Part shown: positions 23,744 to 32,788 of the stretch, in pieces
How the letters are laid out: every line of letters starts with the position of its first letter
How positions within the stretch are numbered: position 1 is the stretch's first letter
DNA from: Pelotomaculum_C sp050950345
Lineage (GTDB): Bacteria; Bacillota; Desulfotomaculia; Desulfotomaculales; Pelotomaculaceae
Length of the DNA stretch: 64,000 nucleotides
Assembly (NCBI GenBank): GCA_050950345.1
Contig: JBMNHK010000007.1
Coordinates: 62,001-126,000, forward strand
Direction of reading: 5' to 3'
Notes under the pieces: model-generated
Seen by the model: only the letters and a program-made list of their open reading frames with translations
Databases searched by the model: none
Told to the model about the DNA's origin: nothing
Position numbers and translations under genes: made by a program

Positions 23744-25159
23744 TTATTCTGCTGCTAGAGCTTTGGCTCTTTCCACTGCCTCTTCAATGCTGCCTACCAT
23801 AAAGAAAGCATCTTCCGGCAAATCATCGTGCTTACCGTCCAAAACTTCCTGGAAGCTGCGGATGGTATCTTTCAACGGCACCAGCTTACCGGGTTTGCCG
23901 GTAAAGACTTCAGCCACGTGGAAGGGCTGCGAAAGGAACCTCTGAATTTTACGGGCCCTGGCCACAGTCAATTTATCCTCATCTGAAAGCTCTTCCATAC
24001 CGAGAATAGCAATGATGTCCTGCAGCTCCTTGTAGCGCTGGAGCACCTTCTGCACACCACGGGCTACATTGTAATGGTCCTGACCCACAATAAGGGGGTC
24101 CAGAATCCGGGAGGTGGAATCCAGCGGGTCCACGGCCGGATAAATCCCCAGCTCGGCAATCTGGCGGGACAGAACAACGGTACCGTCCAGGTGGGCAAAG
24201 GTGGTTGCCGGCGCCGGGTCGGTCAAGTCGTCAGCCGGCACGTAAACTGCCTGCACTGAGGTAACCGAACCCTTCTTGGTCGAGGTGATCCGCTCCTGCA
24301 TCTGGCCCATTTCCGTAGCCAGGGTGGGCTGGTAACCCACGGCAGAGGGCATGCGGCCCAGCAGCGCCGAAACCTCGGAACCGGCCTGGGTAAAACGGAA
24401 GATGTTATCAATAAAGATCAGTGTATCGGCGCCTTCTTCGTCACGGAAATACTCCGCCAGGCACAAACCGGTCAAAGCCACTCTCAGACGGGCGCCGGGG
24501 GGTTCGTTCATCTGACCGAACACCATGGTGGTTTTATCCAGAACGCCGGAATCCTTCATTTCATTATAGAGGTCGTTCCCTTCACGGGTACGCTCACCAA
24601 CACCGGCAAACACTGAAACACCGCCGTGCCGCGTAGCAATATTATTGATCAGCTCCTGAATAATAACGGTCTTGCCAACACCGGCGCCACCAAAGAGTCC
24701 GATCTTACCACCTTTTAAGAAGGGTACAAGCAAGTCAATAACTTTAATACCTGTTTCCAGCTGCTCCACCTCGGTGGACTGCTCTACCAGGGGAGGCGCC
24801 GGACGGTGGATGGGATACATGGTTTCACTGACCACGGGTTCTTTACCATCAATAGGTTCACCCAGGACATCAAACAGCCTGCCCAGGGTTGCCTTGCCTA
24901 CCGGCACTGTAATAGGCGCGCCGGTATCCACAGCTTCCATCCCCCTTACCAGACCGTCGGTAGAGGACATAGCTATGGTACGGGCTATATTGTTGCCCAG
25001 GTGCGAGGCCACTTCCAGGGTAAGATCTATCTTTTTGCCGAACATATCTTCTTTATCGCTTTTAATTTTAATGGCATTATAGATTGCAGGCACTTGACCG
25101 GGTGGAAATTCAATGTCCACCACAACGCCGATAACCTGCACAACTTTACCAACGTTCAT
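23744..25159 (-). CDS. atpD: ATP synthase beta subunit
   Basis: 471 residues. Catalytic F1 subunit with Walker A GGAGVGKTVIIQELI, the GERTREGNDLYNEM block with the catalytic Glu, and the signature PAVDPLDSTS. It hydrolyses or makes ATP at three sites per complex. Gene order in the operon: atpZ, I, B, E, F, H, A, G, D, C. Confidence 0.99.
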   Translation of the reverse strand: MNVGKVVQVIGVVVDIEFPPGQVPAIYNAIKIKSDKEDMFGKKIDLTLEVASHLGNNIARTIAMSSTDGLVRGMEAVDTGAPITVPVGKATLGRLFDVLGEPIDGKEPVVSETMYPIHRPAPPLVEQSTEVEQLETGIKVIDLLVPFLKGGKIGLFGGAGVGKTVIIQELINNIATRHGGVSVFAGVGERTREGNDLYNEMKDSGVLDKTTMVFGQMNEPPGARLRVALTGLCLAEYFRDEEGADTLIFIDNIFRFTQAGSEVSALLGRMPSAVGYQPTLATEMGQMQERITSTKKGSVTSVQAVYVPADDLTDPAPATTFAHLDGTVVLSRQIAELGIYPAVDPLDSTSRILDPLIVGQDHYNVARGVQKVLQRYKELQDIIAILGMEELSDEDKLTVARARKIQRFLSQPFHVAEVFTGKPGKLVPLKDTIRSFQEVLDGKHDDLPEDAFFMVGSIEEAVERAKALAAE

Positions 25160-25184
25160 TCGCTTCCCTTACCTCCTTCACAAC

Positions 25185-26048
25185 TTATTCTAAAGCCGCA
25201 GCGCCACCTACAATCTCAGTGATCTCAGTGGTAATCTGATCTTGCCGGGCCCGGTTCATGGACATGGTCAGGTTCTCAATGATTTCCGACGCGCTCTTGG
25301 TGGCATTTTCCATAGATGTCATCTGAGCGCTGTAGAAACCTGCCCGTGTTTCCAGGAAACCCTGATAAATAGCATTCTCAATGTATTTGGGCAACAGCTC
25401 GGCCAGCACTGCTTCCGGTGAAGGTTCAAAAATGTAAGATGCCTTCTGTGCAGCATCAGAACTTTCTGCTTCAGCCGGCGGTTCAGCCGGCAACAGTTTG
25501 ACCTGTATCGGCTTTTGCACCATCGCATTGATAAATTGGCTGTAAATCAGGTACACCGCATCATATTCCTGGTCCGCGTACTTTTCAATCACTTTGGACG
25601 CTATATCCCGCACCGCACCATATTGGACATGGTCTATCAAGCCAACATATCGCTGGGCAATACTGTAATCGCGGCGGCTAAAAAAGTCACTGCTTTTGCG
25701 CCCCACGGTAACGATACTTATCTCAGCATCCTGACCTTTCAATTCATTAACTGCGTACCTGATAATATTGCTGTTGAAGCCGCCGCACAGACCACGGTCG
25801 GCAGTCATGACGATATAGGCTATTTTTTTCGGCTCGCGTACTTCCAACAACGGATTTTTAACATCGGCGGAAGCTGCCGCCACCCGGCCCAGTACGCTTT
25901 TAATCCTTATGGCATAGGGCCTGGCCAACAGCACGGCATCCTGCGCCTTGCGCATTTTTGCCGCCGCCACCGCCTTCATCGCTTTGGTGATCTGCTGCAT
26001 GTTCTGGGTGCTTTTAATCCGGCGCCGGAGATCTCGCAAATTTGCCAT
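25185..26048 (-). CDS. atpG: ATP synthase gamma subunit
   Basis: 287 residues. Central shaft of F1: N-terminal helix NLRDLRRRIKSTQNMQQITKAMKAVAAAKMRKA and C-terminal helix ENATKSASEIIENLTMSMNRARQDQITTEITEIVGGA, which form the coiled coil. TADRGLCGGFNSNIIR is the family signature. Confidence 0.99.
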   Translation of the reverse strand: MANLRDLRRRIKSTQNMQQITKAMKAVAAAKMRKAQDAVLLARPYAIRIKSVLGRVAAASADVKNPLLEVREPKKIAYIVMTADRGLCGGFNSNIIRYAVNELKGQDAEISIVTVGRKSSDFFSRRDYSIAQRYVGLIDHVQYGAVRDIASKVIEKYADQEYDAVYLIYSQFINAMVQKPIQVKLLPAEPPAEAESSDAAQKASYIFEPSPEAVLAELLPKYIENAIYQGFLETRAGFYSAQMTSMENATKSASEIIENLTMSMNRARQDQITTEITEIVGGAAALE

Positions 26049-26092
26049 TTACATATTCACCACCTTTTTATGCGGCAGTTGACTCCTGATTA

Positions 26093-27610
26093 CTACAAGC
26101 CCCTGGCAATCATAAAACCTTTCTTGCATTCCTCAATAGCTGCCCGGAGCTCTGCTTCTACATCTGTGAATTCGCCGGTTTCCCTGATCGCTTCAACGAT
26201 ATCTTTTTTCTCGGCCTTCATGAATTTTAATAATTCGGCTTCAAAAGGCAGCACCATTTCCACCGGCATATCGTCAAGATAGCCATTGGCGCCGGCATAA
26301 ATACTGATAATCTGCTCTTCTACCGGCATTGGCACATACTGTCCCTGTTTCAGCAATTCAGTCATGCGCTCGCCCCGCACCAGTCTGGCCTGGGTAGCCT
26401 TGTCCAGGTCGGAACCAAACTGGGCAAAGGCAGCCAGTTCACGGTACTGGGCCAGGTCAATGCGCAAGCTTCCCGCAACCTTCTTCATGCCTTTCACCTG
26501 AGCTGCGCCACCCACACGGGATACGGAGATACCCACGTTAATGGCGGGCCTGATCCCGGCATAAAAGAGGTCGGGCTCAAGGAAGATCTGGCCGTCGGTA
26601 ATGGAGATAACGTTGGTGGGAATATACGCAGAAACGTCCCCGGCCTGGGTTTCGATGATCGGCAGGGCGGTCATGGAACCTGCCCCCAGTTCATCGGACA
26701 GCTTACAGGCACGCTCCAGCAGCCGGCTGTGCAGGTTAAAGACGTCGCCCGGATAAGCTTCACGCCCGGGGGGCCTGCGCAACAGGAGGGACATTTCGCG
26801 GTAAGCCGTTGCCTGCTTGGACAGGTCGTCATAAACAATCAGTACGTGCCCGCCTCTTTCCATGAAATCTTCCCCAATGGCGGCTCCCGCAAAAGGAGCA
26901 ATATAGAGCAAGGGGGACGGATCGGAAGAAGTGGCGGATACGATAATAGTATAATCCATCGCTCCGGCATCAGTGAGTTTTTGCAAAACGTTGGCCACAG
27001 TAGACTGTTTTTGTCCAATGGCTACGTAAATACAGATGACGTCGCCACCCTTTTGATTGATGATGGTGTCGACGGCAATGGCTGTCTTGCCGGTCTGGCG
27101 GTCACCGAGGATCAGTTCCCGCTGGCCCCGGCCGATGGGAACCATGGAGTCGATGGCCTTGATCCCGGTCTGCAGTGGTTGGTGTACTGATTTACGCAAC
27201 ATAACACCCGGAGCAATTTTTTCAACCGGGTTGAATTTATCGGTATTAATGGGCCCCTTGCCGTCCAGCGGCTGACCCAGTGGGTTGACTACACGGCCGA
27301 TCAAAGCATCGCCTACAGGCACGGATACAATCCGCCCGGTGCGCTTAACCGTGTCACCTTCTTTAATGTGTGTATATGGCCCCAGGAGAACACAACCGAT
27401 GTTGTCCTGTTCCAGGTTGAGGGCCATCCCCAGCACACCGCCTGGGAATTCCAGCAATTCCATGGACATGCAGTCCATCAAACCGTATACACGGGCGATA
27501 CCGTCACCAACGTTGATCACGGTACCCACATCCGTCATCTCGATCTGTGTCTGGTACTTATCTATCTGCTGCCGAATAATCGAGCTGATTTCTTCAGGTC
27601 GCAATTTCAT
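26093..27610 (-). CDS. atpA: ATP synthase alpha subunit
   Basis: 505 residues. Non-catalytic nucleotide-binding F1 subunit with Walker A GDRQTGKTAIA, IYVAIGQKQSTVANV and the PAINVGISVSRVGGAAQ signature. The N-terminus RPEEISSIIRQQIDKYQ binds the delta subunit. Confidence 0.99.
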   Translation of the reverse strand: MKLRPEEISSIIRQQIDKYQTQIEMTDVGTVINVGDGIARVYGLMDCMSMELLEFPGGVLGMALNLEQDNIGCVLLGPYTHIKEGDTVKRTGRIVSVPVGDALIGRVVNPLGQPLDGKGPINTDKFNPVEKIAPGVMLRKSVHQPLQTGIKAIDSMVPIGRGQRELILGDRQTGKTAIAVDTIINQKGGDVICIYVAIGQKQSTVANVLQKLTDAGAMDYTIIVSATSSDPSPLLYIAPFAGAAIGEDFMERGGHVLIVYDDLSKQATAYREMSLLLRRPPGREAYPGDVFNLHSRLLERACKLSDELGAGSMTALPIIETQAGDVSAYIPTNVISITDGQIFLEPDLFYAGIRPAINVGISVSRVGGAAQVKGMKKVAGSLRIDLAQYRELAAFAQFGSDLDKATQARLVRGERMTELLKQGQYVPMPVEEQIISIYAGANGYLDDMPVEMVLPFEAELLKFMKAEKKDIVEAIRETGEFTDVEAELRAAIEECKKGFMIARGL

Positions 27611-27632
27611 TCACTGGTTCACCCCTATCTAG

Positions 27633-28193
27633 TTAACTTATCGCCTTTAGCTGCTCCCTAAGGGTAGTCAATCTGGTCTTAATACTGCCGTCTATAATTT
27701 TATCTCCGATGCGCACAATTACCCCGCCTACAATAGACGGGTCCACCTGATAAGTAGTCTGTACTTTTTTGCCGGTCAGCCTCGCCAGGATGCTGCTCAG
27801 TTCGCTTTTTTCCTCATCTTTCAGCTCCACTGCCGATGTCACATGGGCTTCTACAACACCCCGGCTTTCGTTGGCCAGAACCACATACTCATCGACGATA
27901 TCGCTAAGATAATTTTCCCGCCGGCGATCTACCAATAAGGCAAGAAAGTTACTGGTGACTTCAGATATTTTTCCCTTAAAAAGCTGGTCCAATAAGTCCT
28001 TTTTTTCTGCAGCAACAATCTGAGGGTGATAGAGCACCTTCTGCAGCTCAATATTGTTATTCAGAATAGTCCTGATTTCCAGCAACTCGGACTCAATTAT
28101 GTCGACCATACTCTTTTTATTGGACGCAGTATCTTTTTCAAAAGCCAGATCAAACAAAGCATGCGCATAACGTCTCGCTACAGGGCCTCTCAT
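27633..28193 (-). CDS. atpH: ATP synthase delta subunit
   Basis: 186 residues. VARRYAHALFDLAFEKD at the N-terminus and VDPSIVGGVIVRIGDKIIDGSIKTRLTTLREQL at the C-terminus are the OSCP/delta signatures. It joins the peripheral stalk to F1. The start ATG overlaps the stop of atpF (ATGA), showing translational coupling. Confidence 0.98.
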   Translation of the reverse strand: MRGPVARRYAHALFDLAFEKDTASNKKSMVDIIESELLEIRTILNNNIELQKVLYHPQIVAAEKKDLLDQLFKGKISEVTSNFLALLVDRRRENYLSDIVDEYVVLANESRGVVEAHVTSAVELKDEEKSELSSILARLTGKKVQTTYQVDPSIVGGVIVRIGDKIIDGSIKTRLTTLREQLKAIS

Positions 28194-28675
28194 TGCAGTT
28201 CCCCTGCCTCTTTAATAAAGTTGTCAATCAAGCTGCGCTGGGTCTGGTTGTCCATGTTTTTATTGATCAGTTTACCGGCAACCAGCACGGACAGGGAAGC
28301 AACCTGGTCATGCAATTCAGCAATGGCCTTTTGCTTTTCTCTTTCGATTTCCGCCAGAGCGGCTTCCTTGATTTTGGCTGCTTCTTTTTTGCCGTTTTCG
28401 ACAATTTCAGCAGCCTGATCTTCACCGGACTTGATAGCTTTTTGAATGATCTCCTGGGCTTGCTCCCGGGAGCGGCGCATCTCAGCTTCATAACCGGCTT
28501 TTAATTGCTCCGCTTGCAGCTTTTGCTGCTCAGCTTCGGCAATAGCGTTGGTAACACGTTCCGAGCGGTCAGATAATAATTTGACCAGCGGTTTATAAGC
28601 AACCAGGCGCAAGAATATCAATAGAATTAAAAAATCTACTATCTGCGCTAGTATTGTTGCGTTAAATTCTAACAC
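28190..28675 (-). CDS. atpF: ATP synthase b subunit
   Basis: 161 residues from GTG at 28675, chosen because GGAGGGG lies five bases before it. N-terminal membrane helix (ATILAQIVDFLILLIFLRLVAYKPL) and a long charged helix (QQKLQAEQLKAGYEAEMRRSREQAQ) forming the peripheral stalk. Longer open frame adds six residues spanning the ribosome site. Confidence 0.97.
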   Translation of the reverse strand: MLEFNATILAQIVDFLILLIFLRLVAYKPLVKLLSDRSERVTNAIAEAEQQKLQAEQLKAGYEAEMRRSREQAQEIIQKAIKSGEDQAAEIVENGKKEAAKIKEAALAEIEREKQKAIAELHDQVASLSVLVAGKLINKNMDNQTQRSLIDNFIKEAGELQ

Positions 28676-28713
28676 TCGTCCCCCTCCTTCCATCTACCGG
28701 TGGACAAAAGGAA

Positions 28714-28753
28714 GGCGATAGCATAATGGTCTGAGCAGCCATTATGCTATGCC
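28714..28753 (-). ncRNA. Stable intercistronic hairpin between atpE and atpF
   Basis: 12-bp perfect stem ATAGCATAATGG / CCATTATGCTAT, extended by GGC/GCC with one bulged base, 9-base loop. On the transcribed minus strand it is not followed by a run of T (CTTCCTTTTG), so it should not terminate strongly. It may protect the 3' end of the highly translated atpE mRNA. The plus strand has TTTTTT after it. Confidence 0.5.
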
Positions 28754-28776
28754 TTTTTTGCCTAGACACATGATTG

Positions 28777-29010
28777 TTAATTGGCTTTGCCCAAGAGTAT
28801 GAAAGAAATAACAACCGCGATAATGGGCATAGCTTCGATCAAACCGACTGAAATAAACATGGTGGTCAAGATTGAACCTCTGGCCTCCGGTTGACGGGCA
28901 AGACTTTGAACAGCGTTGCCGGTAACCAAACCGTTACCAATACCTGCGCCGAGAGCGGCAAAGCCAACTGCGAGAGCAGCTCCCATAGCAGCACTAGCTC
29001 CTAATTCCAT
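28777..29010 (-). CDS. atpE: ATP synthase c subunit (H+ type)
   Basis: 77 residues, two membrane helices. Loop ARQPEARG and ion-binding Glu59 in VGLIEAMPIIAVVISFILLG. The residue after Glu is Ala (not Ser/Thr) and helix 1 lacks the Gln of Na+ enzymes, so this looks proton coupled. It forms the membrane rotor ring. GGAGGGG precedes the ATG. A strong hairpin follows the gene. Confidence 0.98.
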   Translation of the reverse strand: MELGASAAMGAALAVGFAALGAGIGNGLVTGNAVQSLARQPEARGSILTTMFISVGLIEAMPIIAVVISFILLGKAN

Positions 29011-29093
29011 GATGTCCCCTCCTTTCCAAGGTAAACATTAATGAATAAGTACTTTGGTAAGTACTCGGACTGACTGGGCAGTTCCAATCAAAT

Positions 29094-29828
29094 TTAGTGG
29101 TCCTCTGCAACTGCCATCCCCACATATGCTATGCTGAGCATGGTGAAAATAAAGGCCTGGATTACCCCGACAAAGACACTAAAAGCCAGCCAGGTCACGG
29201 AAGCAAGAAAACCTCCGAAGACGTGGAGCCATCCGCCCAGCATGCCCAGCAGCACGGCAATCAAAACCTCCCCGGCATAGATGTTACCGTAAAGACGGAA
29301 AGTGAGCGTAATGGGTTTTGATAAATCTTCAACAATGTTGATGGGGAGGAACACGAAATAGGGCTTCACATAGTGCTTAAAGTAGCCAAATCCTTTATAC
29401 TTGATGCCATAATAATAGATCAGGAAAAAGGTACACAAGGCCAGAGCGAGGGTAGTATTATAGTCCGCAGTGGGGGAGCCGAGGGTGGGCACCAGACCAA
29501 TAAGGTTGGAAAACAAAATGAATATAAAATATGTGACCACGATGGGCAAAAAAGTAATGGCCTTCTTGGGATCCATGTTCTCATTGGTCAGTCCCCTGAA
29601 AGCTTCCCAGAGCATTTCCATAATATTCTGAGCGCCTTTGGGCTTATCTATGCTCATATTGCGTGTTGCAGCAATAGCAAATATGGCAACAAGGACCATG
29701 GTAATCCAGGTCATTATCAGTGTTTTGGGATTGAACACCAGGGTAGTGTTGCCGAGCACCAGCTCCCATTGATGCGGCCAGCCCCAAAAGTCGTGTAATA
29801 TGTGTTCAACCTCTTCGTAACTCAACAT
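29094..29828 (-). CDS. atpB: ATP synthase a subunit
   Basis: 244 residues, five to six membrane helices. Key helix KPITLTFRLYGNIYAGEVLIAVL carries the essential Arg. AFIFTMLSIAYVGMAVAEDH closes the protein. It forms the half-channels for ion passage to the c-ring. Confidence 0.98.
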   Translation of the reverse strand: MLSYEEVEHILHDFWGWPHQWELVLGNTTLVFNPKTLIMTWITMVLVAIFAIAATRNMSIDKPKGAQNIMEMLWEAFRGLTNENMDPKKAITFLPIVVTYFIFILFSNLIGLVPTLGSPTADYNTTLALALCTFFLIYYYGIKYKGFGYFKHYVKPYFVFLPINIVEDLSKPITLTFRLYGNIYAGEVLIAVLLGMLGGWLHVFGGFLASVTWLAFSVFVGVIQAFIFTMLSIAYVGMAVAEDH

Positions 29829-29874
29829 AACTTTTTCTCACCCCTTTCTCCGGTTAAATTTGATGCCTCATATG

Positions 29875-30279
29875 TTAAGTATCCGGCCTCTCCTGCTTTT
29901 TATCGCACATGCCCGTCTGCATCAATATGGTGCTGATAATAAAGATACCAGGCGCAACAAAGATACCGGCAGCAGCCGCGCAAATATTAACACTGTCAAA
30001 GCGGCTCGCCATATAAAGCACGGCGGCGATGGTCATAAAACGCAGCGCGTAACCGGCCTTCATATGGGATTGAGCTTGCGGCGCCACCATACCGACAATG
30101 GCGCGTAACCTCTGGCCCAGAAAAAAGGCATTCCACATGCCTACTGCTATGCCTATACCAAGCCCTAACAAAACCGGATCTCCGGGTCGGATAAGCAAAG
30201 CCAAGCATAAGAACACCAGCATAAAACCTGCTATCTTCAATGCTCTGGCGAGCTGACCGTCAAAATCCCAATCCCGCAT
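29875..30279 (-). CDS. atpI: ATP synthase subunit I (AtpI-like)
   Basis: 134 residues, four membrane segments. The LARALKIAGFMLVFLCLALLI start and GIAVGMWNAFFLGQRLRAIV fit the ATP-synthase-I family, which assists c-ring assembly and perhaps Mg2+ supply. It sits at the head of the operon, 3 bases after atpZ, with GGAG six bases before the ATG. Confidence 0.9.
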   Translation of the reverse strand: MRDWDFDGQLARALKIAGFMLVFLCLALLIRPGDPVLLGLGIGIAVGMWNAFFLGQRLRAIVGMVAPQAQSHMKAGYALRFMTIAAVLYMASRFDSVNICAAAAGIFVAPGIFIISTILMQTGMCDKKQERPDT

Positions 30280-30282
30280 ATG

Positions 30283-30531
30283 CTACTCCTTTAAAAACTT
30301 CATCAGGGTCACATAAATACCCATAACACCTACGGCGAGACCTGAGAGAACCCCCACCAGCAAAAGCCACGGTCCGGTGTTAAACAAGCTGTCCAGGTAC
30401 CTGCCGCCAAAATAGCCGGCCGCCACCGCAATGGCTATTTCCGTGCCAATGGTGGTAGTAAGGGCAAGCGCCTGTAATACACCATGACCGACTCTTTCTT
30501 TGTTGTTGTTTTGCTCTTTTTTATCGGTCAT
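30283..30531 (-). CDS. atpZ: AtpZ/AtpI family protein
   Basis: 82 residues from ATG at 30531 (a TTG five codons earlier is possible; both have a weak ribosome site). Charged N-terminus (DKKEQNNNKERVG) then two membrane helices with TTIGTEIAIAVAAGYFGGRYLDSLFNTGPW, the AtpZ signature. First gene of the atp operon; thought to form an ion channel or assembly factor with AtpI. Confidence 0.85.
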   Translation of the reverse strand: MTDKKEQNNNKERVGHGVLQALALTTTIGTEIAIAVAAGYFGGRYLDSLFNTGPWLLLVGVLSGLAVGVMGIYVTLMKFLKE

Positions 30532-30684
30532 CGCTGACCCCGGCAAAAAAAAACTAATCTATGATACAGTAATTCAAAGTGAAATAGTTCTACACAAATA
30601 GCGTTAATCCTCCAATGTGTGATTTAATTTTTAAGAATTAACAACTACTATTTTTGCCAAATTTATTATTTGGTAAGCATAGCT

Positions 30685-31836
30685 TCAAACAGGACGGAAC
30701 TCATCCGGCCGCTCCATGGCCAGCCCAAAATGATAGCGTATAGCCTGGACGATCCGCCGTGCGGCCTGTCCGTCACCATATGGATTGACCGCGTTGGCCA
30801 TCTGCGTGTAATAAGAACGGTCATCCAGCAGTTTTCGCGCGGCAGCCGCCACAGCTTCCCGGGCGGTTCCCACCAATAAGACTGTACCGGCGTCAACAGC
30901 TTCCGGGCGCTCGGTGGTATCGCGCAAGACCAGGACAGGCTTACCCAGAGAAGGGGCCTCTTCCTGCAGACCGCCGGAATCACTCAAGACCAGGTAGCTG
31001 CGCCCGATGAGATTGGCAAAAGGCTGGTAGTCCATTGGCTCCGTCAGGTGCACCCGCCCCAGGCCACCTAGCTCCTCATCCACAACCCGCCTTACGGCGG
31101 GGTTTTTATGGACAGGGAAAACCACCTGGACATCCGGATAGTTAAGCACCACTTCCCGCAAAGCCTGGTATATCTCCCGCATGGGCTCACCCAGGTTTTC
31201 CCGCCGGTGGGTGGTAACCAGGAGCACCCGCTGTTGCTGATAATCCAGGGTGTTTAACATCGGGTCGGCAAAATGGTACTCCGGCTGAACAGTGGCCAGC
31301 AAGGCGTCAATTACCGTGTTGCCGGTAACAAAGATAGCATCTGCCGCTACTCCTTCAGCAAGCAGGTTTTGCCTGGCCGTGGCCGTAGGAGCAAAATGCA
31401 GATCAGCCAGGACACCGGTGAGAGTGCGGTTTATTTCTTCCGGAAATGGTGAGTATTTATTTCTGGTACGTAAACCGGCCTCCACATGCCCTACCGGTAT
31501 TTGCAGGTAAAAGGCAGCCAGGGAGGCTACAAAAGTGGTGGTGGTATCGCCATGCACCAGGACCAGGTCCGGCTTTTCCTTTTCCAATACCTGCTTTAAG
31601 CCGTTAAGAGCGCGGCTGGTAATATCAAAGAGGGTCTGGCCCTGCTGCATAATGTCAAGATCGTAGGCCGGTTTGATGTCAAACAAGTGCAGCACCTGAT
31701 CCAGCATTTCCCGGTGCTGGGCGGTAACTGCCACCCGGCATGCGATTTCCGGCTGAAGCTTTTCCAACTCCTTTACCAGGGGGGCCATTTTGATGGCCTC
31801 CGGCCTGGTCCCAAACACTGCCATTATTTTAAGCAA
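30685..31836 (-). CDS. wecB: UDP-N-acetylglucosamine 2-epimerase
   Basis: 383 residues from a TTG at 31836 (AGGGGA upstream). MAVFGTRPEAIKMAPLV, HGDTTTTFVASLAAFY, GHVEAGLRTRNKYSPFPEEINR and SDSGGLQEEAPSLGKPVLVLRDTTERPE are diagnostic. The enzyme makes UDP-ManNAc, the donor for TagA-type transferases such as the one at 7506-8234. It is placed just before the atp operon, as mnaA is in Bacillus. Confidence 0.97.
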   Translation of the reverse strand: MLKIMAVFGTRPEAIKMAPLVKELEKLQPEIACRVAVTAQHREMLDQVLHLFDIKPAYDLDIMQQGQTLFDITSRALNGLKQVLEKEKPDLVLVHGDTTTTFVASLAAFYLQIPVGHVEAGLRTRNKYSPFPEEINRTLTGVLADLHFAPTATARQNLLAEGVAADAIFVTGNTVIDALLATVQPEYHFADPMLNTLDYQQQRVLLVTTHRRENLGEPMREIYQALREVVLNYPDVQVVFPVHKNPAVRRVVDEELGGLGRVHLTEPMDYQPFANLIGRSYLVLSDSGGLQEEAPSLGKPVLVLRDTTERPEAVDAGTVLLVGTAREAVAAAARKLLDDRSYYTQMANAVNPYGDGQAARRIVQAIRYHFGLAMERPDEFRPV

Positions 31837-31885
31837 AAACACATCCCCTTGCAAACAAGTTGTGCCTGCCTTCTCTGCAGGAAGC

Positions 31886-32210
31886 CTATTGAGGCTTGAT
31901 ATAGCCTTTTTCGATTAGCTTGTTGATGTGCTCAGTGCGCGCCGATTCCAAATCAACTCCGTACTGTTCTTCCAACACGAACATCATTGATACGGCAGTC
32001 TGAGCCACATCAAGGAGCTCCCGGGTGATCAGCACCATAACCTCTTTTTCGCTGATTGCTTTTAGCTTCACCGGAGAGCCCGCGCAGTTTGCCGATAGCC
32101 TGGGCCAGTTCCCCGGCCTCCTCCATGAGCTTCAACGCGGTGGACTCTATCGTCGGGGACAGGTTGTCCAGCTTGGGCAAAAGGATATTTTTTTTGAGCA
32201 CTTTACACAC
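31886..32210 (-). pseudogene. MazG-like protein gene with a frameshift
   Basis: Two overlapping frames together form one protein of about 105 residues. The first (32210 to about 32065) reads LSPTIESTALKLMEEAGELAQAIGKLRGLSGE, the MazG-type EExxE helix. The second (about 32071 to 31886) continues VKLKAISEKEVMVLITRELLDVAQTAVSMMFVLEEQYGVDL. The switch lies near 32062-32072, where the sequence TCCGGTGAAGC changes frame. MazG-like proteins hydrolyse nucleoside triphosphates. Either the gene is broken, the base call is wrong, or a frameshift is used; none can be decided here. Between the dCMP deaminase and wecB. Confidence 0.75.
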
Positions 32211-32287
32211 CCCCGCATTCCCCTGCTTATCGCGTCAGCCTGCGGCCAACCCTGCCATCGGTTTTGCTCAATAAGAGGTCAATTGAT

Positions 32288-32788
32288 TTATTCGGTATTT
32301 GCCTGCTGCCGGCCACTTTGCTCCAGGGAACAGCCAGATACGACGATGACGCCTTGCTCATCCAGATAGACAATCCTCTCGATCAACGCATTTTTGGCCA
32401 TACGGCGGCAGAGCAGGCAAGGCTCGCCGGAAGCCAGGGTGCCATCCGCATTAAAGCCGGCTACATAAAGGGCAGCCCCTCTCATTTTAACCGGATCGCC
32501 GTTGATGATGGCATTTTGTTCCGCGTGTACCGCGGCGCACAGTTCATATCTTTCGCCTTTGGGGACCTTCATCTCTTCCCGCAGGCACTTGCCGGCATCG
32601 ATGCAATTGACTTCACCCCTGGGCGAACCGTTATAGCCGGTGCTGATGATGATATTATCCCGGACAATAACGGCGCCGTAATTACGCCTCAAGCAAGTGG
32701 ATCTAGTGGACACTACCTTGGCGATCTCAATAAAATACTCGTCCCAGGACGGCCTTTTTCTATTCCCAGCGTTAGAGTTAGCCTGCAT
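32288..32788 (-). CDS. dCMP deaminase
   Basis: 166 residues from ATG at 32788. Zinc site HAEQNAII and PCLLCRRMA, with RRNYGAVIVRDNIIISTGYNGSPRG, as in deoxycytidylate deaminases and ComEB-type proteins. It makes dUMP from dCMP for thymidylate synthesis. The start overlaps the last codons of glyA by 11 bases, so translation is probably coupled; glyA supplies methylene-THF for the next step, which makes the pairing sensible. Confidence 0.93.
   Translation of the reverse strand: MQANSNAGNRKRPSWDEYFIEIAKVVSTRSTCLRRNYGAVIVRDNIIISTGYNGSPRGEVNCIDAGKCLREEMKVPKGERYELCAAVHAEQNAIINGDPVKMRGAALYVAGFNADGTLASGEPCLLCRRMAKNALIERIVYLDEQGVIVVSGCSLEQSGRQQANTE

Noticed and set aside
28777..29010. Na+-type c subunit
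   Set aside because: Ala follows the ion-binding Glu and helix 1 has no Gln, so H+ type is favoured.
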